Source of the DNA: Dipteris shenzhenensis
Taxonomy: Eukaryota > Polypodiophyta > Polypodiopsida > Gleicheniales
DNA length: 64,000 nt
NCBI GenBank assembly: GCA_047967505.1
Contig: CM106540.1
Strand: one strand, 5' to 3'
How positions within the stretch are numbered: position 1 is the first letter of the stretch; every line of letters begins with the position of its first letter. Both the position numbers and the translations under genes were made by a program. Under the pieces are notes generated by a model. That model saw nothing but the letters and a program-made list of their open reading frames with translations, did not search any database and was not told where the DNA came from. This document shows, piece by piece, positions 45,518 to 57,406 of the stretch.

Positions 45518-48500
45518 TCATTCTGTGTCCGTCTCCTCATCTCCAATATGGGAGAGCTTGATAGAAAATACCAAAACACTAGTCAAAGCTGCCCCTATCA
45601 AATACCACACAGCTGCTGCTAGTAGTACCTGCATTTGAAGGCTGTTTGTCCATTCCGTAGGAAGGGGCCCGAAGACTTCAACCTCAGACAGAGCTGCCTC
45701 TGGGACACCTTTGAAATGCACATACAAGGTTGCAAAACCTGAAAACATAAGAGGTACACCTGTAACGATACCTCGAACCCAGTTATTCAATTTCTTGTCC
45801 AAGCTAGACGTCCCCTTCCAATTGTCACCGTTTTCCTTTTTTGTTCGGACCTCCTTGCCTGATGCACTGGACCTTTCATTGACCGGATAAGTGACTGGGC
45901 AGCTAATACGACTTATTGGGACCCAGTACTCATCATCAGGTGCCAGTCCAGTGTCAACAGGCCTTGTTCCCTGCCTCCGCCATGTGGCAGCTTCAAATAG
46001 TCTCTCCAGCTCACTTTGGAATGCAAAGGCATGCTGATTATGACTATGCCCAGAATGACGGCCTGAATCTTTCATGGTTCTATAGTAGGCTGCAGGAACA
46101 ATAGCCCCATGACCTGCACGCCCAGAATCTGTAGGAGCTTGCTCCTTGGCACCATCCTTTGGAATAAAATGATACCACCATTTGCCTGCCCTAGCTTGTA
46201 TTCCTTCCAGCGCAGCCAACCGAGCCTTTTTTTGGGCAGGTGTTTCCTGTGAACAGTGCAAGGCACCGTCTCTAATCAAATGCATACTAATTTACACGTA
46301 GAAAAGAAATTTAAAGCCTTCCCATAATCTCCAGCCCTTCTTGTTGCTCACAAAAGCTAAAGCTGCTTCTGCTAATATTTGGTTTGCAACATTCTGATTT
46401 TATAATCCAAGGACCAACAGCAAAGCTAACCGAAAAAAAGATCTGTCTGTAAAGTCACCGGTAAATTAGAGGGCCAAAAAAGGAAGATAGATAGAAAAAC
46501 AGGAAAACACTTCTTTGAAAACTGAAGTGATGCTAGAAGCGGCAGGTTGAAATTCGACAGGAGAGCAAAAGTTCACAGAAAAAGGGCAAAAGCAAACATC
46601 AACTGAAAAAAGAGTTAACATCCCAAATAATAAAGAGCAACATTTTCCCCTCTATTGAAGAACTTGCGAATGCAAGCAAAGTATCACGAACAAATCAAAT
46701 ATCAGTAGCACAGCTGTGAAGAAAGGCAACTATTTCCTTTCCATACTTGAAAGTGTCTCTCTAGCCAACCTCGTCAGATGAAAAACAGGTCAGCCCTGAG
46801 TGGAGCACCACACCTGAATCATGGATACCCGAAGTTTCAAAAACATCCAGTACAAGAAGCACGGCACAGTGTAGGATCAGAACTACTTAAAAAGCGTTCT
46901 TATTGAGGCAAGCTTCTCCTTCTTCAGCTGAATAAACAAGAGATCAGTATGTCCACTCGTGGGCAATTATATGGAAGGGCTGTTGGCGACATCCACCAAA
47001 GGTTGAGAGAACCAGGAAAGCATTTGAAGAATGACTAGAGGGACTTCTTAAGAGAGCAATCAAGGAAAATATTCGAAAAATTACTAGAGGGACATATTAA
47101 GAGAGCAATCAATCAAAACTTTGGGTAACAAAGATGTTCCAAAACGTAAAAAACAAATGGAAAAACGCAGCCTATAAGTTCAAATCTACTTTTCATCTCA
47201 ATAGGTCTCCACACCTTGACATAATGGGTTTCCAAAACAAAAATGCCTACACACTCGAGGTACATCATGGCATGGGACAAGAGCACCTAATTTTTAGGGA
47301 AAGAAAGAAACATTCATTAATTGGATTTAATGTACATGACACAGAAGTAGCCATTAATAGTTCCACCCCATAACAAGCAAGGTGATCTAATTTTGGAGAA
47401 ACAGGAAAGAAAAAGGAAGCAAGCAACAGGAAAAGCAACAGGAAAGGAGATAACTTACTTCTCGCTTCACCCATCTTTCAGTCTCGAAGTCTCCCACAAA
47501 CTATAAAATGGACTAAAGAATTTCCCAAAAGACGAGGCATATCTAATTTATAAAGCGACACCCATATCGATTCAGACTCACTTGGGAATTTAGCTTTGTT
47601 TTCCTCTCACAAACATAACTTTTCAAAGCCTTACATTACTAAGGAGCCTGATCCCTTTTACTTTTTAACTCACTTTGTTAAGGTTGGAAGCTATCTGCGC
47701 ACTTACCTTCATAATTGACACTTTTCTTTGCTCCCTCTGGGCGAGCTTCTCGAGAAACTTTTCTACCGCCTGAAAAACATCAGTACTTCTTACCCCACCA
47801 TTGCTGTGTACATCGATGCCAACTGGAACACAACGTTCTTTTGACATGACATACTCAAAAGCGGGCAATTTGCTTTTGTCTACCCAACTGAAAAGAAAAC
47901 AGCATACCATGGACACGTCATATGTGCTGCGGTATAATCGACCTTGCATAATATTGCTGTATTACAGTTTGACACGAAAAGGATTTGAGGGGTATAGGGA
48001 GAGTACGAGATACAATCTACGGGACAAGCTCTGATCGCATCTTCGATAAGAGGCTCCGGATCTGCCCATTGTCCCACCGCTCGGGCACGTCCGTATTTGT
48101 TTTCTATTGCGAAGGTGCTGGAGGCCAAGAGAGCGCATTTGAGACAGCCGATGCACTGGCTTTCATCTACAAATACCGCCCTCTCTTCATGCGCGGGTCC
48201 AAACCACTTTGAATAGAGAGGGCGACCTGTGAATCCCTCAAATTCTGTTGAGCCTGCACGATCCTTAAGAGAGACAAATGCCAAAGCACCCTTCAGAAAC
48301 CTTGAGTGAAAACAGAAGCTGAGAATCACACAGCTCCAGCAGATTATACAGAAAACCCTGTACTCACTTGGTCATAAGCAGTTCGTTGATTTGGGTCTGC
48401 AAGCGTTGCGTAGGCTTCGTTCAGCAGAATTGACATGTCGTGTCCAACGTGTCCGGCGATGTCGGGATGGCATCTCTTTTGCAGCCATCGATAGGACCTT

Positions 48501-48775
48501 CGTATCTCCTGCTGGGATGCGGTCTCGTCTACGCCCAAAAGCTCATAGAGATCAAAGGCATGCTCTACAGAGGCCCTAAAACGCACGGCGTTCCTCGATC
48601 GTTTTGATGGTGTTAGAGTCCCTGGCTGCCGAAGTCGTGCAAAGTCCCGAGAGTCGACGCCAGATAAGCCTTGCCAAGACAGAAGCGCTGCTGCCATATG
48701 CGTGGATGTTTCAGCTGCTCTCAATTCAGCGGGAGGAGGAGGTGAGCGGCTGCACAGTCGTGGGCAGTAGCTCAA
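45518..48775 (-). CDS. Chloroplast DnaJ-ferredoxin protein (DJC76-like), 524 aa, four exons
   Basis: Exons 48368-48775, 48007-48263, 47707-47887 and 45518-46246 join in phase at GT/AG borders into 524 codons ending TGA. Residues 1-70 are rich in Ser, Arg and Ala, as in chloroplast transit peptides. The start could also be Met27 (48697). Residues 74-136 are a J domain with the HPD motif at 103-105. Residues 165-222 are a 4Fe-4S ferredoxin domain with Cys173, Cys176, Cys179 and Cys216 (CIGCLKC, CPVDC). Two hydrophobic segments near 436-457 and 485-510 suggest a membrane anchor. This architecture matches the small plant family of plastid J proteins with a ferredoxin domain (Arabidopsis DJC76, DJC77 and DJC82). 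The J domain should stimulate Hsp70; the role of the cluster is unclear. No breaks are seen. Intron 3 is 1.46 kb. An ACGT cluster lies upstream. Confidence 0.9.
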
Positions 48776-48830
48776 CCTCCTCGGATTTCAAGCATCATGG
48801 AACGCACAGGCAGAGGCAGCGTTGATCGAC

Positions 48831-48889
48831 TACGTAACGTAATTACGTACACACGTGTCGATTCACTTTTCACGTGTGCCATTTACGTA
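48831..48889 (-). promoter_or_regulatory. ACGT/G-box cluster upstream of the DnaJ-ferredoxin gene
   Basis: Two CACGTG G-boxes (48852-48857 and 48871-48876) and three TACGTA palindromes (48831-48836, 48844-48849 and 48884-48889) lie within 59 bp, plus an AACGTAA. They begin 56 bp upstream of the first ATG (48775). G-boxes and ACGT cores bind bZIP and bHLH factors and are common in light- or stress-regulated plastid genes. Regulation by light is inferred, not shown. Confidence 0.6.
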
Positions 48890-48949
48890 AGATCATGTTT
48901 TCAACATTGCAGATAAACCACAAACATTTCAATTGTTAAATCTCCTCAG

Positions 48950-50810
48950 TTCTAGTGGTCTTTAGAACTGTATGAGCTATCTTGGAAAGGAGGGACTTAC
49001 ACTCCAAGTGATGACCATCCTACCACTCGCTCAGGTTCGATTATTGGGATGAGGTTTCTTTTAGGTGGTTTTTGATTCTCTTGGAGTTGCGAGTATATGG
49101 TCAAGGCTAGCCCCTTGATAGTTGGTCCTAAGAAGATCTTTTCACACCTTCTCTTTAGGTTTTGACCTTGTGGAGGACGATATGTAGGTCACTTCACTCT
49201 TCATTAGGTTCCCCTGTCAACAGCCTCAGGTCTATCATCGACTCCTTCCCACGCTATGAGCTTTTTTTGGGCTCGCCACATAGATCCTCCTACCTATTTT
49301 AGCCTCTTTTGTAGTGGAGCAATCAAGTGAGATGGGGTTCCTAGAGTTAGGGTTATCATGTTTCGCCTTGACATGTCCGATGATGACCACATTAGGTTCA
49401 AGCATCCGAACAATTCTCTTCTTCGGAAAAGAGTTAATCACGGATAAGTAGGATCAGTGTTGGATTTGCAGCACCTTCGGGCATTTTGCTAGAGATTCCC
49501 CATAGAAGGAAAAAAAATGTCCAAGAGGTCTTTCTTTTAGTGCGGCCCTTTCTCATTAAAGTGCTCCATGGACACCTCCTACGTGTCTAGCACCAGTTGT
49601 CCCTGAACCTACTACCTGTCGTTGGGTTGTGGTTAGAGTTGGCATTCCTCCACCATTTGTAGCTCAGGAGGCCCTTTGTCTTGTACCTAAACCTACTTTT
49701 GTTATTGCTAGTACTGTTTGTTCACTTGCATCTTCAGATCCTGGCCTTCCTTCTCCTTCTAAAAGCCCCCTTCCACCTCAGTACTACACGCACCTCTTCT
49801 TAATCAAGGGAAGGATGTGGCTCGTGCCTCTACATCTCTCCTGCAAGCATAGATATTATGAACTCCAACACCAGGTTTGGTTCATAGGAACTCTTTCTCT
49901 ACTCTGGTTGATTTTGGAGAGGCGGAGTTTGTGCCCTCCACCTTCGGTTACATTATTCTTGGACACTCCCACTAATAGAGCATGCACATCCACAGGTATG
50001 GGGGGTCCTTTCCCCTATGAACTTTTTCCCTCTCCATTACTCTAGGAGATCCCGCCTCACTGAGGATTGTTAGCTGGAATATCTAAAGCCTAGGTGGTGT
50101 AGCTCATCACCATCGCTGAAGGCACTCGATTTGTAATTAGCTTCATCCAAGCCTCATTGGGGTCTTGCTAACAATCTCTTTATTCATGAACACGAGCTGG
50201 ATGTTAAAGATTCTGCAAAGTCAAGTAAATTGCTTTCTGGTCACACATTTTGTTCTCCTACCTTGGATACTAGGGAAGGAATATGCATTCCAATTTCATA
50301 TTCTTTTCTCCACCCCTATGCTCCAACATGGTTCATTACACACAGTGGATCTTACTTCTTATTGGGGGATGTAAGGTTAGTCTTCTCAACCTATATGCCT
50401 TAACAATAGAGGGGAATGTGTCCTTTTCTAGGAGGAACTTCTCTCTTGGGCCGCCATTGCAAATTCATCGATTATTCAAGGTGATTTCAACATGGTGGAG
50501 TTGCCTTCAAATAAAAAAGAGGGAAAGGAGGTGGCATTCATTCTCCTGACAGAGCAACTTGGGATGATTTTCTTTTCTAGATTAGTGGTAAAGATTCTTG
50601 GATAGAGAGGATGCCTTTCACACTCTACCTCATTCGCTCCTATTATTGTGCTTGAATAGGAGACATCAGATGCCCATCCTTATGTTGATTGATAGATTTT
50701 ATGTTGATGATTGGGCATTAGATAGAGGTGGCTCTATATACATTTCATCAGGGGTCTCAACCTCAAATCACTTTCCAATGGTTTTATTGGTTTTTGAGCC
50801 TTGCTAGAGA
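48950..50810 (+). pseudogene. LINE D, decayed ORF1 knuckle and endonuclease
   Basis: A degenerate zinc knuckle (CWIC, then GHFARDS, with the last Cys now Ser) lies at 49458-49499. The endonuclease begins LRIVSWNI at 50062 and continues through LLNLYA (about 50380), the equivalent of GDFNMVELP (about 50483) and SNHFP (about 50765; the usual form is SDHAPV). Stops and frame changes are frequent. The layout matches LINE B and LINE C. No reverse transcriptase was recognised after it, and the ends are unclear. Confidence 0.75.
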
Positions 50811-51339
50811 GCCTGCTCTGCCAATATCAAGATTCTAAAAGAATTATATGTAGAGGAGGGCCTCAAAAAGCTAGCGTTGCATATTTGTGTCTCTCATATG
50901 CAAGGCGGAGGGCCTTCTCCTTCACTTATGGGAGAGCATCTCTCTCCAGTGTTAGTGATTTCTATCAGTGACACAAAATTTTCAAGCGACAAGGTTGGCC
51001 TTCATTAATAGTGAGTAGCCCTATAGAGGGAAGAACAGAAGCAACCTACAAATGCTTGGATTCAAGAGCACCTTGCTACAACAAGGGCAGACAAGCTAGG
51101 TTTATTTGGAAGGGGATTGCTAGACTTTTGAGTACTCTTATTGCCTCTCCCTTCTCACTAGCTTGACTCTCTCTTTCAAGGCCTCATGACTTGATGAGAG
51201 GCATGACTCTTCTTGGACTCTTTTGGTTTGATGACATTTAGTTGATCCATTCTCTTTGGATGATGTTTTCCAAGACTTGCACATGCCTCAATGGATACTT
51301 TTTGATAGATTTTAGTAGCATTACAACGTGGAATATATA

Positions 51340-51905
51340 GAATCAAATGCACAAAGGCTCCCAGGTCCATCCTTCACACACATTTGGTAGTTATTTGGAC
51401 CAACACTATACACACTTTGATGGCCATTTGGGTGAACATACCAGGAAGATCTCTCAGGTCAAGAAGTTGCTCATGGAAGAGTTTGGGATGGCAGACTTAG
51501 GATCTCTTCACAACTTCCTTGGGATCAAGGTCAAGCAAAACAAGGATAGCATCTTCATCTCATAGGAGAAATATTATTGGGAGATATTGAAAGCGATTTG
51601 AGATGGAGGATAGGGTGGATGCTATGACACGAATGGAGGTCAACCAGAAGTTGTGTTCTTGACTCTTTAGATCTGGTAGATGCCGATAGGTATTGACAAT
51701 TTGTGGGCAGGCTGCTGTATCTAACCAACACCCAGCCAGAGATATCCTTTGCCATTGGGATGTTGTGTTAGCTCTCTACTACAAAACCTAGGGAGAGATT
51801 GAAAGGCAGGTCTATCGGTGCTGAGGTATCTATAGGGTACTTGCACATATGGGATTGCATACACCACATGGATTGAGTTAGGCAGATTTATGACTCAGAT
51901 TGGGT
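51340..51905 (+). pseudogene. Copia reverse transcriptase/RNase H fragment, plus strand
   Basis: Across frame changes the strand reads KKLLMEEFGMADLG, LHNFLGIKV, then LTNTQPEISFA and a YDSDWVGD equivalent. These are the end of the Copia RT and the start of RNase H. The similarity stops at about 51905, where a minus-strand Copia element begins at the same domain end. Stops such as the TAG after FIS (51563-51565) show decay. Confidence 0.8.
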
Positions 51906-53573
51906 AGGTGACAGGTCCACCCACAAGTGAACTTAATTTTTCGATCCAATGCCAAGTCGATGAAGATGCCTCTCCAGCAAGTCTCTTCCAGAGACTTTGT
52001 GAAGATGTCTGCAGCATTCTCTGTAGTCAAACAGTACACCAAGTCAACCTCTCCATCCATGATGAGCTCGCATACAAAGTGATATTTAATCTCAATGTGT
52101 TTTGTGCGAGCGTGGAACACAGGGTTCTTTGCAATCGCCATGCAACTTTGATTGTCACATGATAACTACATAGGCTTGTTCTACACTGCACCCATGTCCC
52201 CCAGAATCCTCCTCAACCACACTGCCTCGCAAGAAGCAAAGCATGTTGATTTGTACTCAGCTTCGGTAGAAGAAAGAGCAACTATGGGTTGCTTCTTGTT
52301 GACCCATGACACAGCTCCAGATCCAAGTGAGAAACAGTAACCTGTCACTGATCTTGTGCTGTCCATGTCTCTTGCCCAATCCGAGTCACAAAATCCGGTC
52401 AAGATGTTGCCCTTGGTATAGGTGATGCCATAATCAAGTGTGCCTTTGATGTATTTCAGCACCTGCATCCCTACTCTCCAATGGTTCTCCCGAGGCTTAT
52501 TGGAAAACCTGCTTAGTACACCAGTCGCAAAGCTGATGTCCGGCTGTGTGTTGCACAAGTAAATCAAACTGCCCACAAGCCTTCTGTACTTCGCTTCGTC
52601 CACCAGTGGTGATGAATCCGCATTTGAGAGCTTCATGTCAACCTCCATAGGGGTACCAACTGTCTTGCACTCAGCCATGCCAAATGCCTTCAGTATCTCT
52701 CCACCAGCATACTTCAGTTGTGAAATGAAGATCTATTTTGGCTCTTGCCAAACTTGAATCCCCAAACAGAAATGCATCAGTCCGAGGTCTGTCATTTCAA
52801 ACTCTCTTCCTAGCAAATGCTTTGTCTGCAAGATCTTCTCTTCATGGTTCCCTGTTATGACAAGGTCGTCCACATAAAGGACCACGATCATATACCTACC
52901 TCCTTCTTTGAAGATGATGGGCTCCTCCTAAACCCGTTTTGCAGAAAGTAGGCATCAATTCGCTGGTACAATGCTCGTGGGGCCTGTTTCAGTGTGTAAA
53001 GTGCCTTCTTTAGTTTACAGACTTTACCTTCTGAATCGGGGATCATAAAACCTAGTGGTTGTTCCACGTATACCTCCTCCTTGAGATCCCCATTCAGAAA
53101 GGCAGATTTTACATCCATCTGAAACACGGGCCAACTTCCCTGTGCAGCTAAAGCCAAAACACTGCGAATTGTGGGTAGGCTATGGGAGCAAAAGTATCTT
53201 GATAATCAAAACCATGTACCTGTGCAAATCCTTTTGCCATGAGTCGAGCCTTGTACTTATCCAACGTGCCGTCGAACTTATACTTGGTCTTGTACACCCA
53301 CTTGGTGCCGATTACCTTGCGTTTTGGTGGATGATCCACAAGGTCCCAAGTGTTGTTCTTCATTATGGAGCCATACTCCAACTGCATAGCCTCCATCCAC
53401 CTATCATCACCTTGTGCCTCTTCAAGACACTTGGGTTCATTAGCACGGATCACTTCTGTCATCAAAGCATAGTTGACCAAGTGTTCCTGCGCTCTTCTTT
53501 GCTCCTCTAATCTCTTGGACTGGTGGTGTTCGGATGGTTCCTCCTCAATGGCTGGAGGTTCTCTGCCATCCAA
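51880..53573 (-). pseudogene. Copia reverse transcriptase and RNase H
   Basis: The RT part (53573 to about 52690) shows KWVYKTKYKFDG, KARLMAKGF, MDVKSAFLNGDL and PLGF. After a frame change near 52890 it shows the catalytic YVDD (52866-52877) and FEMTDLG. RNase H (52678-51880) shows the SLIYL, DSDWA and STEAEY motifs and ADIFTKSL. All catalytic boxes I can see are conserved. A TAG interrupts before IFISQ (about 52735), and further frame changes lie near 53150 and 52160. It would have copied the element's RNA into DNA. Confidence 0.88.
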
Positions 53574-53758
53574 AAGCTGCTTTACCCACTTCGGGAATGG
53601 CTTTTGCCATTGTGGTTCTGCAAGCTCTTCTTCATTTCTTTATCTCGAATCCTCCCAAGCACCGTTGGGGGAGTTCGGTCTGCTGTTGGTGGTGGTACTG
53701 GATGGATATCCTGGTCCTAGTTGTCTGGGAAGGAAGCATCCTCCTCTAATTGATGTGG

Positions 53759-54940
53759 CTATTCTAAGAAGACCACATCATGACTCTTCTTGGTAACAGG
53801 GTTATAGAGACAGTAACCCTTCGCCTCTTCACTATAGCCTAAGAAAATACACTTTTGGCTCTTTGGTTCCCATTTGGTCCTATTAGCATCAGGGACATGC
53901 ACAAAACAGTCACATCCAAAAACTCGAAAATGTGCAGATGAAGGTTTTTTACTAGAAAAGGCCTGTTGTAGAGTCATCCCATTCATAGCTTTCGTGTAGC
54001 TACCATTCAGAATGTAAATTGTAGTGTTACAAGCTTCAGCGTAGAAAGTCTTTGGCAAATCTTTCCCTTTCATCATACTCCTGACAATTTCACAGATGAC
54101 ACTTGCGTTCTGCTACTCCATTTTGCTGTGATGTATGTGGCGGGGGTTTCTGCCTCTTGATCCTGTGACTTTTGCAGTAACTCTCAAATTCGGTTGATGT
54201 GAACTCTCCACCTCTGTCTAATCTTAATTTCTTCACCTTCTTCCCTGTTTCTTTCTTGACCATTACATGCCATTCCTTGAACTTACTAAAAACCTCGTCT
54301 TTAGTCTTCAGGAAGTATATCCATATCCTTCTACTATAGTCGTTGATCAGCATCATGAAGTAGTAGGAACCACCCAAAGCTTCCGTCTCCATCTTTCCGC
54401 AGAGGTCCCTGTGAGGAGCCTTTGCCCTGCTGGCTTCTTTAGGAAAGGGCTACCGATGCTGATTGCCCATCATGCAAGCTTCACATACATCGGGCAAATC
54501 TGAAATTTCTGGTAGGTCTGCAATCGTTCCACTTTTATGCATCTCCTTCAAAGAACTAAGGTTTAGATGACCAAACCTCTCATGCCATAGCTTAGTGTTC
54601 TTCACATCGGCTCGAGCACTGAAAGCTGAGAGTTCGTAGATGTTGTTGCACCGTGTACCTTTACCAATGACCTTTCCTTGAAGATCCAGGATCTGTGCAC
54701 CATTCTTATCAAATTGAACTTTGAGGTCCCGATCCGTGATCACAGAAACGGACAACAAGTTCCTCTTGCTGAACATTTTGCATCATTGCCAGCTGCTACC
54801 AGGATCTCATTCCCTACCGGCTGTAGAGAGGTATACCAATCCTTCCGACTGGTCATGTGGCGCGATGCACCACTGTCAATGATCCAAGGTTCATCCGTAG
54901 GTACATGAACTGCCTCTGTGCAAATCTTCTCAATTGCTAC
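53759..54940 (-). pseudogene. Copia protease and integrase
   Basis: The protease core IIDSGASRHMT lies at about 54890-54850. The pre-integrase zinc part follows at 54776-54450 (LWHERFGHLN, CEACMMG). The integrase core is at 54392-54090 (DYSRRIWIYFLK, LRLDRGGEF, NGVAERK), and its C-terminal part is at 54076-53759 (FGCDCFVHV, FLGYSEEAKGY). DRGGEF replaces the more usual DNGGEF. Small frame changes separate the parts. Confidence 0.88.
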
Positions 54941-55803
54941 GAATACTCTACTGGTGATGCCTGCATGCTATTGCTAGACTCTTTCTTTACTCCATTCTTC
55001 TCATATGCAATCTTCTTTCGGCACTCATTCTGCTTGTGCCTTGCCTTGTTGCAATAGAAGCACTTGATCTTCTTCTTTCTCTTTTTATCATCAGAAGAAG
55101 ATGGGTTACCAGAGTCCTTACCCTTACCTTTCTTTGAGCTAGCGTAGAAAGCCGAATCTTCTCTAGTCCTCGTCTTTTGACGCATCTCCTCCTCCAGAAG
55201 CATTGTGCTGAAATCCTCAAAGTTGAGGGGTGGATTTTTGTTTTGCGTATTCAACACTGTAACAAGGTTGTCGTACTTTGGTGGGAGAATTTATATACAC
55301 CTTCGTGCTAGATTCTCATTGGTGATGGTGATGCTAATCGCAGTCATCTGATTGTGCATATTCTTCACCATGGTGATGAACTTCTCTGCCACTTCAGACT
55401 CACACAATTTCTCGTTCGCGAGTTGAGTCTCTAGATTCTGAATCTACGTCTGATTCGTGGTCTCGTACTGATTTTTCAAGACCGTCCATGCCTCCTCCGC
55501 TATGGTGACATGTTGAATTAATGCCATGACGGAATCACTTACACTACAGACAATAGAACACAGTGCATCTGCATTTCTTCTTGTCCACATGAGAATCTCA
55601 TCTGTAGTTGGTACTATCTGATGTCCTGCATTGGTTGGATCTAGTCTCGTAACCGGCCTCACGTCCACCCTAGTAGGAGTGTCCCAAAGCTCATATGCGC
55701 TTAGGATGGTCTTCATCTTGAACTTCCAAAGTGGATAGCTAGAGCTGTCCAACTTTCCACTTTTGCCGAACGGTGGGATTCGTAGTCTTGCGGGCTGGGC
55801 CAT
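54937..55803 (-). pseudogene. Copia gag with CCHC knuckle
   Basis: The start (55803) reads MAQPARLRIPPFGKSGKLD, followed by the YPLWKFKM and EAWTVLKNQYE blocks typical of Copia gag. A frame gap lies at 55444-55257. The second part carries an intact C-x2-C-x4-H-x4-C knuckle at 55021-55062 within a Lys-rich stretch. Gag would form the particle around the element RNA. The central break prevents a full product. Confidence 0.85.
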
Positions 55804-55861
55804 CTCTCACAATTTGCTCGCAAACAGAAACACACTATCAAATCTTCTTACTAGACTCTAG

Positions 55862-55873
55862 GCTCTGATATCA
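55862..55873 (-). promoter_or_regulatory. Copia primer-binding site
   Basis: On the minus strand this reads TGATATCAGAGC, one base different from the standard TGGTATCAGAGC Met-tRNA site. It lies directly inside the LTR end (TTACA, 55874 onward) and upstream of gag. Confidence 0.8.
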
Positions 55874-56380
55874 TGTAAGAAAACAATACAACATCTGTGC
55901 TCAACAGATAACAAGATCTCGTATGCAAGAGAGAACATGGATAGTATGGAGAATCAAAAATTTGATTACTATAGAACTGATACAATAGATGGCGCTGCCT
56001 CCTAACCGTGAGCTCCTGTGAAAGAAGCTTCGATGGCGAGCTGAAAACAGTAGAGGACGGAGGCTGGATGCTAAGGAATCAGGGTTGCTGTAGCCAGTGA
56101 TGAAATGGGCTTCACGGGCTTGCTCTTATATAGCCACCAATCGTAGTTGGGCTCAATTGGGTGACCGACCCAGTTTGCCCAAAATGGTCGACTGGGCATC
56201 GGTCCCAAAATAGGCCACGACCACATGATAGAACCGGTGCGCAAAATAGAGCAACAAACCTACAGTTGCCATTCGGCCCACAGCCATCCGGGATCATTTG
56301 GGACTCCAAACGGGCCTCGCAACCCGAGAGTGGGCCACTCAGGAAATGCTCCGTCTACCCTCAATGCAGTTAGTCATGGG
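55874..56380 (-). repeat. 5' LTR of the minus-strand Copia element
   Basis: On the minus strand the LTR ends TTTTCTTACA just before the primer site. A TATA box (GGCTATATAAGAG, about 56122-56135) gives the expected promoter position. The start at about 56380 is approximate because there is no second LTR to compare. Confidence 0.6.
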
Positions 56381-56399
56381 ATGCCTTCCTGCACTTGCA

Positions 56400-57135
56400 T
56401 GTAGCCCAGTTGGCAGTGTGCCAACTCTGTCTAGAGCCTTCAGGCCACACATGGCCCCCATCTAGTGTCCAAACGAGGGACCTACCGGATAACCGAGCTA
56501 CTCAAATGCCTTCTCCTCATATGGGGGGCTTACAAGTAGAGTTAGCTGGTTCCCGCATAGTTACATGAGAGTGGAGCATTGATATCTAATAGATATTGGT
56601 TTTTGGGCTATGTACCAGCACTAAAATAGAGGTTGGAGGCCATACCAAGCAAGGCAGTAAGCCCTAGTGAGCCCCTCAGCAACTCCTTGTAAAGGCTGCC
56701 CAAGGGAGGCTCTTTGAGGCTAGGAAGGGGCCAACTAGTGGCCTGCTATAGCAAAAGTATTGACGAGAAAGTTGGCTAGGTGACGGCCCTTTTAGCCCCC
56801 TATATAAGGGGCCCCTTGCCCCACTCATTTCTCATTTATTGAAGCCTACACAAGGTAGTGTGGAGTAGGAAGAGTAGGAGTGATCTCAAACTTAAGATAT
56901 GTAGCCCCTTGTTGGCATTTTGTGCTCATCTTGAGCTTTTTCTTTGCCTAGTATTGGTGGAAGAATACATTTGACTTTCTCTCTCATATTCTCTCTCTTG
57001 TATACAATGTCTATACTCTATCTTGTAAGTTGTGGGTGAGGTTCTAGTGCATAGTTTACGTCATTGAGTGAGTGAGATGGAGCTATTCCTATTCTGGAGA
57101 GGTTGCAAGGCTAGAGTGATTTTACCCCTCATTTC
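56400..57135 (+). repeat. Probable 5' LTR of the Gypsy element
   Basis: A promoter-like 'ccccctatataagggg' lies at 56801-56816, followed by sequence typical of an LTR R/U5 region. A possible primer site 'tgggctcatctgtgat' lies near 57143; it is only loosely like the Pro-tRNA site. Gag of a Gypsy element follows. Edges are estimates and no second LTR lies in the window. Confidence 0.4.
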
Positions 57136-57406
57136 CAATAATGGGCTCATCTGTGATGCTCTTATTATGTTTGCGAGTTGAAGAGCTTTTATAATAGTCA
57201 CTTACAATCCCTTGGTTTCTCTTATCAATGTTTTGGAGCCCTTGGCAAAAAGATACCCTTGGCACTATGGTGATAGAAGAATAACTTTAGGTGAGGGAAA
57301 AACTGCAAGTCAGACTGGTTATCACCAAAGAATTCGAGATCTTAGAGGAGCTCAGTTTCAGAGTAGATTCATCCATTTGTGGCCTTGGTAGAAGCCCTTC
57401 AGTACT

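Larger units (their letters stand above)
51880..56380 (-). mobile_element. Copia retrotransposon lacking its 3' LTR
   Basis: On the minus strand the order is: 5' LTR (55874 to about 56380), primer-binding site, gag, protease, integrase, reverse transcriptase, RNase H. This is the Ty1/Copia order. The 3' LTR is missing: the coding part ends at about 51880 beside an oppositely oriented Copia fragment. Frameshifts separate most domains. The outer edge of the 5' LTR is not certain. Confidence 0.88.
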
